Positions 49,980 through 58,814 of a stretch of DNA of 64,000 nt are shown here, piece after piece. A model generated the notes under the pieces. The model was not told the DNA's origin. It did no database searches and worked only from the letters and a program-made list of their open reading frames with translations. Position numbers and translations under genes: made by a program. Positions within the stretch are counted from its first letter, which is position 1; each line of letters opens with the position of its first letter. This DNA is from DASWNP01 sp036399175 (lineage in GTDB: Bacteria; Acidobacteriota; Blastocatellia; Pyrinomonadales; Pyrinomonadaceae): assembly GCA_036399175.1 (NCBI GenBank), contig DASWNP010000018.1:1-64000 (forward strand). The letters are read 5' to 3'.

Positions 49980-51392
49980 ATGCCGTTCACACGTTTCGAC
50001 CGCTACGTTGACCGCCACGCGCGCTCTTTCGCGGAGCGCTTGCAGGCTCTCTGCCGGATGCCTTCGGTGGCGGCGCGCGGCACGGGGATGCGCTCGGTGG
50101 CCGAGTCGGTCGAACAGATGTTGCAGAGGGTCGGCGCTGGCACGCGCCTCTTCAAGATTGGCAGCGGCTATCCGATTGTTTACGGCGAATGCGGAGCGGG
50201 CGAGCGTTGCTTTCTCGTCTACGGCCATTACGACGTGCAGCCGGTCGGGCAGTTGACCGAATGGTCTTCGGGGCCGTTTGCCGCCGCCGTCGTGGACGGC
50301 AAGCTCTACGCGCGCGGCGCGGCTAACAGCAAAGGCAATCTCGTCGCGCGCATCGCGGCCATCGAGGCTTATCAGAAGACGTTCGGCAAACTCCCGGTCT
50401 GTCTGCGTTTCGTCGTCGAGGGCGAAGACGGCATCGCCAGTCCGAGCCTGCATCGTTTCACGGCGGAACAGCCCGCCATCCTTCGCGCCGACGGCTGCAT
50501 CTGGGACGACGGCGAACGCGACACCAAAGAACGACTCGTCATCAGCCTCGGCTTCAAGGGCATCGCCTTCATCGAGCTGCGCGCCTACGGCGCACGCACC
50601 GATTTGCATTCCAAGTGGGGCGGCATCGTCTCGAACCCCGCGTGGCGGATGGTGCAGGCGCTCTCGACGCTCGTCTCGCCCAAAGGCGTCATCACCATCG
50701 ACGGCTTCTCCTCTCACGTCGCACCCATCACGGCGGAAGACACGCAGGCTCTCAAGAGCATCGAGCTTGACGAGGCCGGACTCCGACGCGAGTTTCGCAT
50801 CGCCGGGTGGATGCGCGGACTGACGGGCAGCAAGCTCACCAAAGAACTCATCTTCGCCCCGACGTGTACCATCTGCGGTGTCAGAACAGGCCACACCGAG
50901 GCGGGCGCAAAGACCGTCCTGCCGGGCACGGCGATGGCACGCCTCGATTTTCGTCTCGTCCCAGACCTCACGCCCGAGCTGGTAGTCGCGCTCCTGCGCC
51001 AGCACCTAGACCTGCGCGGCTTCAACGACATAGAGATTATCGAACTCGGCAGCGCGCCCTACGCCAAAGCTTCGATGCGCTCTCTGGTCGCCCGCGCCGC
51101 GATTGAATCCACGCCCGAGATTTACGGCGCGGAGGCCACCGTCTATCCGATTGACCCTGCGAGCGGCCCCGTCGGCGCGGTCTGCGGCGCGAACTCTCCG
51201 CCCACGCCCGTCGTCTCCTTCGGCGTCGGCTACGCCGGCTCGAACCCGCACGGCCCCGACGAAAACATCCGCCTCGACGATTTTCTGCACGCCATCAAAT
51301 ACTTCGGTCGCGTCATCCATCGCCTCGCACACGTCAACGAAGAGCAGCCCGACCTCCGGTCGCAGAACGACTTTGTGCGGCTCGACAAGTAG
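49980..51392 (+). CDS. M20-family peptidase homologue with changed metal site
   Basis: This 470-residue M20-fold protein has YGHYDVQPVGQL (first zinc His and catalytic Asp), DLHSKWGG (dimer-domain His) and the last site GSNPHGPDENIRLDDF with the zinc His. The bridging Asp position reads GAANSKGN (Asn for Asp), and the usual E-G-x-E-E segment reads VEGEDGIAS, so the Glu pair appears as Asp-Gly. This suggests an altered or lost peptidase activity; an alignment is needed for certainty. ATG 49980 follows the STRR 14 hairpin. The long N-terminal extension in the same frame is repeat-derived. Confidence 0.75.
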   Translation: MPFTRFDRYVDRHARSFAERLQALCRMPSVAARGTGMRSVAESVEQMLQRVGAGTRLFKIGSGYPIVYGECGAGERCFLVYGHYDVQPVGQLTEWSSGPFAAAVVDGKLYARGAANSKGNLVARIAAIEAYQKTFGKLPVCLRFVVEGEDGIASPSLHRFTAEQPAILRADGCIWDDGERDTKERLVISLGFKGIAFIELRAYGARTDLHSKWGGIVSNPAWRMVQALSTLVSPKGVITIDGFSSHVAPITAEDTQALKSIELDEAGLRREFRIAGWMRGLTGSKLTKELIFAPTCTICGVRTGHTEAGAKTVLPGTAMARLDFRLVPDLTPELVVALLRQHLDLRGFNDIEIIELGSAPYAKASMRSLVARAAIESTPEIYGAEATVYPIDPASGPVGAVCGANSPPTPVVSFGVGYAGSNPHGPDENIRLDDFLHAIKYFGRVIHRLAHVNEEQPDLRSQNDFVRLDK

Positions 51393-51502
51393 TCATACAA
51401 TAGCGCCTCGCACGCGCACCTCGCGCTTGATAACGCATTTCACCGAAATCCCATCCCTGCCAAAATTGAAACGCGGCAGCCCCTTCACAGGCGGAAACTG
51501 AT

Positions 51503-52159
51503 ATGAGCACCAAGCACGTCGTAGGCGAAGGCGAGAGCCTCATCGGCATCTCGGAGGACTACGGCTTCTTCGCCGAAACCATCTGGAATCATCCCGACAA
51601 CGCCGAGCTTAAGCGCCTGCGCAAACACATGAACATCCTCGCGCCCGGCGACGAGGTCTCCATCCCCGACAAGCGCGAGAAGGTCGTCTCCAAACCGACC
51701 GGCAGACTTCACCGCTTCCGTCGCAAAGGCGTGCCCGCCCTCTTCCGCCTCCAACTGCTCGAATACGACGAGCCGAAGGCCATGCTCGACTACGTGCTTA
51801 GCGTCGATGGCGTCGAGCTTGGCGGCCGAACCGACCGCGACGGCTTTCTCGAAGAGTACGTCCCGAACAACGCGCGCAAAGGCTTGCTCAACGTCAACAA
51901 CGGCGAGCTGCTCATCGAGATTAATTTCAGCACGCTGAACCCGGTCAAAGAGGTTAGGGGCTACCAGCAGCGTCTGAAAAATCTCGGCTACTATCGCGGC
52001 GAAGTCAGCGGCGAGCTTAACGAAGAGACGAAAGCCGCGCTCGCCAAATTCCAGCGCCACGTCAACCTCAAGGAGACGAGCGAGCCCGACGCTGCAACGC
52101 TCGACAAACTCTCGCAGATTCACGACCAGGAAGAGCAGTTTGAGGAGAGCGCGCGATGA
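51503..52159 (+). CDS. LysM/peptidoglycan-binding adaptor-like protein
   Basis: This 218-residue protein has an N-terminal LysM-like domain (about 3-57, HVVGEGESLIGISEDYGFF and IWNHPDNAEL), a middle carboxypeptidase-regulatory-like beta segment (about 68-145, FRRKGVPALFRLQLLEYD) and a C-terminal peptidoglycan-binding domain (about 150-210, YQQRLKNLGYYRGEVSGELN). This LysM-beta-PGB order is typical of small proteins encoded next to toxin/effector genes of type VI or phage-tail-like systems. Its stop overlaps the start of the next gene by four bases (ATGA), so the two are tightly co-translated. It probably helps load or display the downstream product; inference. Confidence 0.8.
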   Translation: MSTKHVVGEGESLIGISEDYGFFAETIWNHPDNAELKRLRKHMNILAPGDEVSIPDKREKVVSKPTGRLHRFRRKGVPALFRLQLLEYDEPKAMLDYVLSVDGVELGGRTDRDGFLEEYVPNNARKGLLNVNNGELLIEINFSTLNPVKEVRGYQQRLKNLGYYRGEVSGELNEETKAALAKFQRHVNLKETSEPDAATLDKLSQIHDQEEQFEESAR

Positions 52160-54558
52160 ACATCGATTGGCTGAGCAGCAGCAGCAGTAGTGAGGCGAAG
52201 GTCTATAAGCTCGGCGTCGAGGTCAAACAGCCCGTACAGAAGCTCGACATCAGCACCAGGCTTCCGCAGACGAATGACAACAACACGAAGAGCAACAAGA
52301 TGAACGTCGTCCCGGAATCGGAGGTGTTGATTCATCACATCGATGTGGGGCAGGGCGAGGCGACGCTCATCGTCTACAGAGTCTGGGGCGAGAACGCGCT
52401 CGTCGTCCTCGTCGATGGAGGACGCAAGACGCGCGGCGGCGGCACCGCCATCCGGCATCTACAAAACTTCGGCATCGACCGCATCGACGCGATGGTCTGC
52501 ACGCACTACGACGCCGACCACATCGAAGGTCTCTACAGAATTCTTCAACATCACACGGAGGTCGAAGTCAATACAGTCTTCGAGCGCAGCCTGGAGGCCA
52601 GAGCTGGCGACAACGCCATCGACCAGTTCAGGAAGGCAGCCGAGAACAGGGAAGACGCCTTCAGAAAGGCGCTGCCTCTGAATGCCAAAATCGTGCCCGT
52701 CACAAAGCTCAAGCCCTCTTTCTCTCTGACCTGCTTGCACGTCGATGCCAAAGGCGAGATGCAATCCGATAATTCGGAGAATAATTGCAGCATCGCGCTG
52801 CTGCTCGAATACGGAAAGTTTCGCTACTACACGGGCGGAGACCTCGAAATACACAAGGAGGATGCTCTCGCCGCGCAGGCCAAGGGGGCGAAACATCTGT
52901 GCGCCTTCAAGGCAGGCCATCACGGCAGCAAGCACAGTACCTCCAAAGACTTTCTCGAAAAGACGGAGGCGCAAGTCGCCTTTATCTCCTGCGGCCACCA
53001 TTCCTATTGCCACCCCGACGACGAGGTGCTCCAGCGTCTGTCCGAATCGAAATTCTTCAAGCAGGTTTACCTGACCAACTGCTGCTACAACCGCGACGGT
53101 ATCAACCCCAATTTTCTTGAGACCGAAGCCGGGGTCGTCTTCAGCAGCGCCAAGCAACGCTGGGAGAACGCCTTCAAGCTCTACAAGCGTGCGACCGAGC
53201 TTGTCAGCTCAGCCCAAAAGATAGGGGAGACCAAAGACGAGGAGACCAAACGCAACCTTGTAAATAAAGCGACCGAATTTGAAACCCTGGTTGGCGAGAC
53301 CGTAAGCTTAATCGGCGAAGAGAAGGAGAAGGCTGAAGAAGTCATAAGTAACAAGGCCAAGCGGGAGGAGGTTAAAACGCTGACGGACAAAACTCTGGAG
53401 AAAGCCAAAGAGGCTCGCGAGGCTATCAACGAGTTTGTGAACCTGCTGACTGCTGGCCTTGAGTTGTATAAGAAAAAGGACATCATCGCTAACTGCGTGA
53501 AATGGTCGGTCAATGTCGTCGAAGAGGCCGAAGCAACCATCGACGCCGACAAGATTGCCGAGAACGCCTCGAAGACGCCGCGCAAGAAATTCGGGCGCGT
53601 CGCGGGCGACTCGGAGCACTTCGGCTCGATTCTTCTTCACGTCATGGGCGACGAAGCCAAAGAGAACAACCACGTCTGGCGCGTCGGCTGGTGGGATAGC
53701 CAGTACTGGGCCGACACCGACGCGCGCACCCCTGATTGGACTTGGGCTTGGCATCAGTGCGTCAACGAGCAGCGGAACATGCCAGCCGACGACAAAAGCT
53801 TCGACGATGTCGCCAAAAACGCCGTCCAGCTTGAATACCTGAATGAGATGGAAGTTCCCGGTTCTCCTGGGACTTGGGGCAAAGACATCGGAAAAAATCG
53901 CAACGAAGATTACGCGCTCTTCACCAAGCCGACGAAGGTCTCCGCCGAATTCGTCGTTAAGAAAGAATACGACGAGGACGAGCTGAAAGTCCGCTTAGGC
54001 ACGGACGAGCCCACCCCCGATTATCGCCTTTATGTCCCCACGGAGCGGGAGCGCTATATCGACCTCGATATTTGTAAGAAATGTAAACAGGATTTCAGCA
54101 AGCAGCCCGTCAAGGTGTTGGCGCTATGCGCTAATGAGAAGTGTTCGACACAAACCCCCTTCCACGAAGCCTGTCTTCCGAAGCGAGTTGGCGGGTGGAA
54201 GCCTTCTTGGAGCTTAGAGCGCCGGAGCAAATGGAAGTGCGAAACATGCGCGCCAAGCGTCTCGAACGTCAACAATACGATTGACAGCCGTATCGACTCA
54301 CGCAACGTGCAGGTGAAACGCAAACTCGAAATAGCTGCTTCCACCGATTCGACCGAGGAGCAGACCGGGCAGGCCAATAAAACGAGGGATGAGAAAAAGG
54401 TCAAGATAGCCACGAACGACGAAAGCACAAGCACATCCAGCCAGGTTAACAACACAACAACGTCCAGCCAGCCCAATACCACGACCGGTACGTTTGTGAC
54501 CCGCTCGGATGATGACGGGAAGATGGAGCAGGACATGAAGGACGACAACTCCAATTAG
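52156..54558 (+). CDS. ComEC-like MBL fused to coiled coil and PHD-type zinc finger
   Basis: This 800-residue protein is of unusual design. Residues about 58-345 are a metallo-beta-lactamase fold of the ComEC/Rec2 type: HHIDVGQGEATLIV (60-73), THYDADHIEGL (116-126), GHHGSKHSTS (254-263) and CGHHSYCHP (279-287). A Lys/Glu coiled coil (about 350-480) and a Trp-rich region (about 510-570, VWRVGWWDSQYWADTD) follow. Residues 640-698 form C-x2-C-x14-C-x4-C-x6-H-x2-C-x21-C-x2-C with Trp before the last pair (WKCETC), the C4HC3 pattern of eukaryotic PHD fingers. A low-complexity Asn/Thr/Ser tail ends it. Co-translated with the LysM adaptor. Candidate nuclease-type effector; function unknown. Confidence 0.75.
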   Translation: MNIDWLSSSSSSEAKVYKLGVEVKQPVQKLDISTRLPQTNDNNTKSNKMNVVPESEVLIHHIDVGQGEATLIVYRVWGENALVVLVDGGRKTRGGGTAIRHLQNFGIDRIDAMVCTHYDADHIEGLYRILQHHTEVEVNTVFERSLEARAGDNAIDQFRKAAENREDAFRKALPLNAKIVPVTKLKPSFSLTCLHVDAKGEMQSDNSENNCSIALLLEYGKFRYYTGGDLEIHKEDALAAQAKGAKHLCAFKAGHHGSKHSTSKDFLEKTEAQVAFISCGHHSYCHPDDEVLQRLSESKFFKQVYLTNCCYNRDGINPNFLETEAGVVFSSAKQRWENAFKLYKRATELVSSAQKIGETKDEETKRNLVNKATEFETLVGETVSLIGEEKEKAEEVISNKAKREEVKTLTDKTLEKAKEAREAINEFVNLLTAGLELYKKKDIIANCVKWSVNVVEEAEATIDADKIAENASKTPRKKFGRVAGDSEHFGSILLHVMGDEAKENNHVWRVGWWDSQYWADTDARTPDWTWAWHQCVNEQRNMPADDKSFDDVAKNAVQLEYLNEMEVPGSPGTWGKDIGKNRNEDYALFTKPTKVSAEFVVKKEYDEDELKVRLGTDEPTPDYRLYVPTERERYIDLDICKKCKQDFSKQPVKVLALCANEKCSTQTPFHEACLPKRVGGWKPSWSLERRSKWKCETCAPSVSNVNNTIDSRIDSRNVQVKRKLEIAASTDSTEEQTGQANKTRDEKKVKIATNDESTSTSSQVNNTTTSSQPNTTTGTFVTRSDDDGKMEQDMKDDNSN

Positions 54559-54671
54559 CGTCCGGCATACTCGCCGAAGTCCAACGCTCCCGTTTGTCGA
54601 ACGCCGCCTCGTTCGTTATGATGAACGTGCGAGCCAGCACGACGAAATCCTGAGATGGGTGAGACGCAACC

Positions 54672-56699
54672 TTGCCGACCAGCCTGAAGAGTAAAGAGCG
54701 CGAAATCCGTTCGCTCCGAGAAGAAATCCGACGCCACGAAGAGCTTTACTACGTCCACGACAACCCGGAAATCTCCGACGTCGAGTACGACGCTCTGCTC
54801 GTTCGCTTGCAGCAGTTGGAGGACGAATACCCGCAGCTTAAAACCGCCGACAGTCCCACGCAGCGCGTCGGCGGACGCCCCGCCGAACACTTCGACGAGT
54901 ACGTGCATCGACACCCGATGCTCTCGCTCGAAAACAGCTACAACATCGACGACCTGCGCGCCTTCGACGAGCGCGTCAAACGCCTTGCGGACAACCGTCG
55001 CGTCGAGTACGTCGCCGAGCTGAAAATCGACGGCCTCTCCATCTCGCTCCACTACGAAGACGAATTGCTCGTGCGCGGCGTCACGCGCGGAGACGGGCGT
55101 CGCGGCGAAGACGTGACGCAGAACGTCAGAACTATCCGCTCCATCCCGCTTCGCCTTAAAGACGTAGGGCGGGGCTTCGGCTCGCTCGAAGTGCGCGGCG
55201 AGGCTTATCTTTCGCGCAGAGAGTTCGAGCGCATCAACGCCGAGCGCGAAGAGGCGGACGCGCCGCGCTTCGCCAACCCGCGCAACGCTGCCGCCGGAAC
55301 TATCCGCCAGCTCGACCCCAAAATCGTCGCCGCGCGTCGCCTCGATATGTTCGCCTACGACGCGCTGCTCGCCGATCGCAAGCCCTTCGCCGCACACTCC
55401 GAGGCGCTCGACTGGCTTGAGAGCGTGGGCTTCCGCGTCCCTCCGCGCGAGCTTTGTCCGACGATTGATGAAGTCATCGCTTTCTGTAATCGCTTGGAGG
55501 CCGAGCGCGACCGTCTTGAGTATGAGATTGACGGCGTGGTCGTGAAGGTCAATTCCACAGCCTTGCAGGATGAGTTCGGCGCGACGACGAAATCGCCGCG
55601 CTGGGCTATCGCCTACAAGTACCCTGCGCGACAGGCGACGACGAAGGTCGAATCCATCGTCGTTCAGGTCGGGCGCACCGGCGCGCTCACGCCCGTCGCC
55701 AACCTCACGCCCGTCCAGCTCGCAGGCACGACCGTCGCGCGCGCCACGCTTCACAACGAAGACGAGATAAAGCGGCTCGGCGTGATGGAGGGCGACTGGG
55801 TTCTGATTGAGAAGAGCGGCGAGGTTATCCCGAAGGTCATCAAGGTGGTCGAGTCGCGGCGGACGGGGGAAGAGCGGTTGTTTCAAATGCCTTCGAAGTG
55901 CCCGGTCTGCAACGGCGTGGTCTCACGTCCCGAAGGCGAAGTGGTGTCGCGTTGCGTGGCCGCCGATTGCCATGCGCAGCTCAAAGCGCGCCTCCTTCAT
56001 TTCGCTTCGCGCCGCGCCATGCGTATCGAAGGTCTCGGCGAAGCCCTCGCCGAACAGCTCGTGCAGAAGCGTATGGTCAGAGACGTGGGCGACCTCTACA
56101 AGCTCACCCTCGAAGAGCTTTCCGCCCTCGAACGGATGGCCGAGAAGTCGGCCACGAACCTGCTCGCGCAGATTGAGGCCAGCAAGACGCGCGACCTTCC
56201 ACATCTCGTCTACGGCCTCGGCATACGCCACGTCGGCGAGCGAACAGCCGCCATCCTCGCGCGCGGTTTCCCCTCGCTCGAAAGCCTCTCCGATGCCAGC
56301 GTCGAAGAACTCGATGCGCTCCACGAAATCGGCCTCACCGTCGCCGAGAGCGTCCACGACTGGTTCGCAGACGAAGGCAACCGCGCCCTCTGCGAACGCC
56401 TGCGCGCCGCCGGAGTCCAGACTGAGCTTGAGAGCAGCGCTCAAACGGAGCGCGACGAAGCCTTCGACGGAAAACAGTTCGTCCTTACCGGCAAGCTCGA
56501 AAGCCTGACGCGCGACGAGGCGCGCGCCGCCATCGAAGCGCGCGGAGGGCGCGTCACTTCAACCGTCAGCAAGAAGACCGATTACGTCGTCGCAGGCGAA
56601 GACGCCGGGTCGAAACTCGACAAAGCCAACGCCCTCGGCCTCCGCGTCATAGACGAATCGACCCTCAGAGAAATGCTCGGCCATGCCGCGCCCGCCTGA
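54672..56699 (+). CDS. ligA: NAD-dependent DNA ligase
   Basis: This 675-residue LigA seals nicks using NAD+. It has the Ia domain (YYVHDNPEISDVEYDALLV), the adenylation domain with the nucleophile Lys118 in AELKIDG, OB fold (RTGALTPVANLTPVQLAG), four-Cys zinc finger (CPVC at about 410 and CVAADC), helix-hairpin-helix region (LGIRHVGERTAAILA) and a C-terminal BRCT domain (about 595-675, FVLTGKLESLTRDEA). The start codon is TTG at 54672; an ATG upstream is out of frame. The full family length is present. It is the essential replication ligase. Confidence 0.95.
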   Translation: MPTSLKSKEREIRSLREEIRRHEELYYVHDNPEISDVEYDALLVRLQQLEDEYPQLKTADSPTQRVGGRPAEHFDEYVHRHPMLSLENSYNIDDLRAFDERVKRLADNRRVEYVAELKIDGLSISLHYEDELLVRGVTRGDGRRGEDVTQNVRTIRSIPLRLKDVGRGFGSLEVRGEAYLSRREFERINAEREEADAPRFANPRNAAAGTIRQLDPKIVAARRLDMFAYDALLADRKPFAAHSEALDWLESVGFRVPPRELCPTIDEVIAFCNRLEAERDRLEYEIDGVVVKVNSTALQDEFGATTKSPRWAIAYKYPARQATTKVESIVVQVGRTGALTPVANLTPVQLAGTTVARATLHNEDEIKRLGVMEGDWVLIEKSGEVIPKVIKVVESRRTGEERLFQMPSKCPVCNGVVSRPEGEVVSRCVAADCHAQLKARLLHFASRRAMRIEGLGEALAEQLVQKRMVRDVGDLYKLTLEELSALERMAEKSATNLLAQIEASKTRDLPHLVYGLGIRHVGERTAAILARGFPSLESLSDASVEELDALHEIGLTVAESVHDWFADEGNRALCERLRAAGVQTELESSAQTERDEAFDGKQFVLTGKLESLTRDEARAAIEARGGRVTSTVSKKTDYVVAGEDAGSKLDKANALGLRVIDESTLREMLGHAAPA

Positions 56700-57014
56700 G
56701 CTGTTAAACCTAACAGCGTCAATCGTTACACCCCCTCGCCTAAGATACCTGTCAAGGCTCGGCTTCTCCCCTCTAAGCGCGTAAATCACTCCTTCGCTTG
56801 GGCTTGCCACCGCCGTTTTCATCCTGGGGCAAATTCGTCAAGCACAATCATCTTGACAGCCGCGCTCGAAGTGATTAACATACGTGTTGCAACGATGGCA
56901 AACATCGTTGCCCGATAGCCAACTAAAACGTGCGGTTACTATCGACTCCCAATCCGCTCGGTCTCAAAGCCGCCCGCCCCTTCAAGCAGCTCTCAAACAG
57001 CGAATCTCTTCAAA
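56700..57014 (+). promoter_or_regulatory. pilB promoter and leader
   Basis: A small stem GCTGTTA/TAACAGC (56700-56717) follows ligA. A sigma-70 promoter TTGACA (56853-56858), 17 bases, TAACAT (56876-56881) lies upstream of pilB. The leader carries a perfect 9-bp hairpin GCAACGATG/CATCGTTGC (56889-56911) and is about 125 nt long. Confidence 0.65.
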
Positions 57015-58808
57015 ATGTCAGCCAAACTAGGCGAAATACTTGTCCGCGAAAAGCTCCTGACCCCTCAGCAACTGCGGGAAGCATTAGACTTCCAGCGCGA
57101 GAACGGCGGGCGTCTGGGCTTCAATCTGGTCAGGTTGGGGCTCGTCTCCGACGATATGATTACGGCCGTCCTGTCGCGGCAGTACGGCGTGCCGAGCGTC
57201 AATCTAGAGCTTTTCGATATCGAGCAGGGCGTCATTCGTCTGATTCCGCGAGAGGTGGCCGAGAAGTATTCTGTGCTGCCGCTCTCGCGCGTTGGGGCGA
57301 CGCTGACGTTGGCGATGGTTGACCCGACCAACGTCTTCGCCATGGACGACATAAAGTTTATGACCGGCCTCAACATCGAGCCGGTGGTCGTCTCAGAGGC
57401 GAGCGTGCAGGAAGCCATCGAGCGCTACTACATGCAGTCGCGCGAGATAGAGCTGGCGGGCAAGCTCGACGTTGACCTCGGCGGCGAGAACGGCAACGGC
57501 AACGGTCATCACGGCGCAAACGGCGATGCTATCTCGCTCGACCAGTTGAACCTCGACGAAGAGGCGGCTGAGGGTCTGGAAGTCGTTGACGAAGACGACG
57601 AGATTGACCTGAGCAACCTGACGCGCATGAGCGAGGACGCGCCCGTCGTGCGTCTCGTCAACGTGCTTTTGGTCGATGCCCTCCAGCGCGGAGCGTCCGA
57701 CATCCACGTCGAGCCCTACGAGAAGGAGCTACGCATCCGCTTCCGCATCGACGGCGTGCTCTACGACGTGATGCACCCGCCGATGCGTCTGCGCGATGCG
57801 CTCATCTCGCGCATCAAGATTATGTCGAAGCTCGACATCTCGGAGAAGCGTCTGCCGCAGGACGGCCGCATCAAAATCAAGCTCAAGATTCACGGTCGCT
57901 CGCGCGAGCTGGATTTCCGAGTCTCGACTCTGCCGACGCTCTTCGGCGAAAAGGTCGTGCTCCGCCTGCTCGACAAAGAGCGACTGATGCTCGACATGAC
58001 GAAGCTCGGCTTCGAGCCCGAATCGCTCGTCAAATTCCAACGCAACATCTCGAAGCCCTACGGCATGGTGCTCGTCACGGGGCCGACGGGCTCTGGCAAG
58101 ACCAACACGCTCTACTCGGCGCTCCAATCTCTGAACACGCCCGAGACAAACATTATGACGGCGGAAGACCCCGTCGAGTTCAACCTCATGGGCATCAATC
58201 AGGTGCAGATGAAGGAACAGATTGGTCTGAACTTCGCGGCGGCTCTGCGCTCCTTCCTGCGTCAAGACCCGAACATCATCCTCGTCGGCGAAATCCGCGA
58301 CTTCGAGACCGCCGAAATCGCCATCAAGGCCGCGCTCACAGGCCACCTCGTCCTTTCCACCCTGCACACCAACGATGCGCCTTCGACCATCTCGCGCCTG
58401 ATGAACATGGGCATCGAGCCCTTCCTCGTCGCCACCTCCGTCAATCTCATACAGGCGCAACGTCTCATCCGCCGCATCTGCTCCGAATGCAAGACCGAGC
58501 AGCCGATGCCCACCGAAGCGCTCATCGAAGTCGGTTTCTCGCAGGCCGAGGCGCAGCAGCTCAAGACCTACAAGGGGCGCGGCTGCAAGACCTGCAACAA
58601 CACCGGCTACAAGGGTCGCGTCGGCCTCTACGAAGTGATGGAAGTGACGGACGAGATTCGTGAGTTGATTCTAATCGGCGCTTCGGCTCTTGAGCTGCGT
58701 AAGCGCGCAATCGAAGACGGCATGCTGACCTTGCGCGAATCAGGGCTGTGCAAGATTCGCAACGGCGTGACGACGATTGAGGAAGTCGTGAGAGAAACGG
58801 TGGCTTAA
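57015..58808 (+). CDS. pilB: type IV pilus assembly ATPase
   Basis: This 597-residue PilB/GspE ATPase powers pilus extension. The N-terminal MshEN-type domain (1-140, LGEILVREKLLTPQQL), a Gly/Asn/Asp-rich linker, the ATPase domain with DIHVEPYEKELRIRFRIDG, Walker A GPTGSGKT (about 356-363), the Asp box, Walker B ILVGEIRDFETAEIA and the His box, then the zinc tetra-cysteine (CSECKTEQ and CKTCNNTG) are all present. It is cytoplasmic. First gene of the pilB-x-pilT-pilC cluster, with its own promoter. Confidence 0.93.
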   Translation: MSAKLGEILVREKLLTPQQLREALDFQRENGGRLGFNLVRLGLVSDDMITAVLSRQYGVPSVNLELFDIEQGVIRLIPREVAEKYSVLPLSRVGATLTLAMVDPTNVFAMDDIKFMTGLNIEPVVVSEASVQEAIERYYMQSREIELAGKLDVDLGGENGNGNGHHGANGDAISLDQLNLDEEAAEGLEVVDEDDEIDLSNLTRMSEDAPVVRLVNVLLVDALQRGASDIHVEPYEKELRIRFRIDGVLYDVMHPPMRLRDALISRIKIMSKLDISEKRLPQDGRIKIKLKIHGRSRELDFRVSTLPTLFGEKVVLRLLDKERLMLDMTKLGFEPESLVKFQRNISKPYGMVLVTGPTGSGKTNTLYSALQSLNTPETNIMTAEDPVEFNLMGINQVQMKEQIGLNFAAALRSFLRQDPNIILVGEIRDFETAEIAIKAALTGHLVLSTLHTNDAPSTISRLMNMGIEPFLVATSVNLIQAQRLIRRICSECKTEQPMPTEALIEVGFSQAEAQQLKTYKGRGCKTCNNTGYKGRVGLYEVMEVTDEIRELILIGASALELRKRAIEDGMLTLRESGLCKIRNGVTTIEEVVRETVA

Positions 58809-58814
58809 AAAGCT

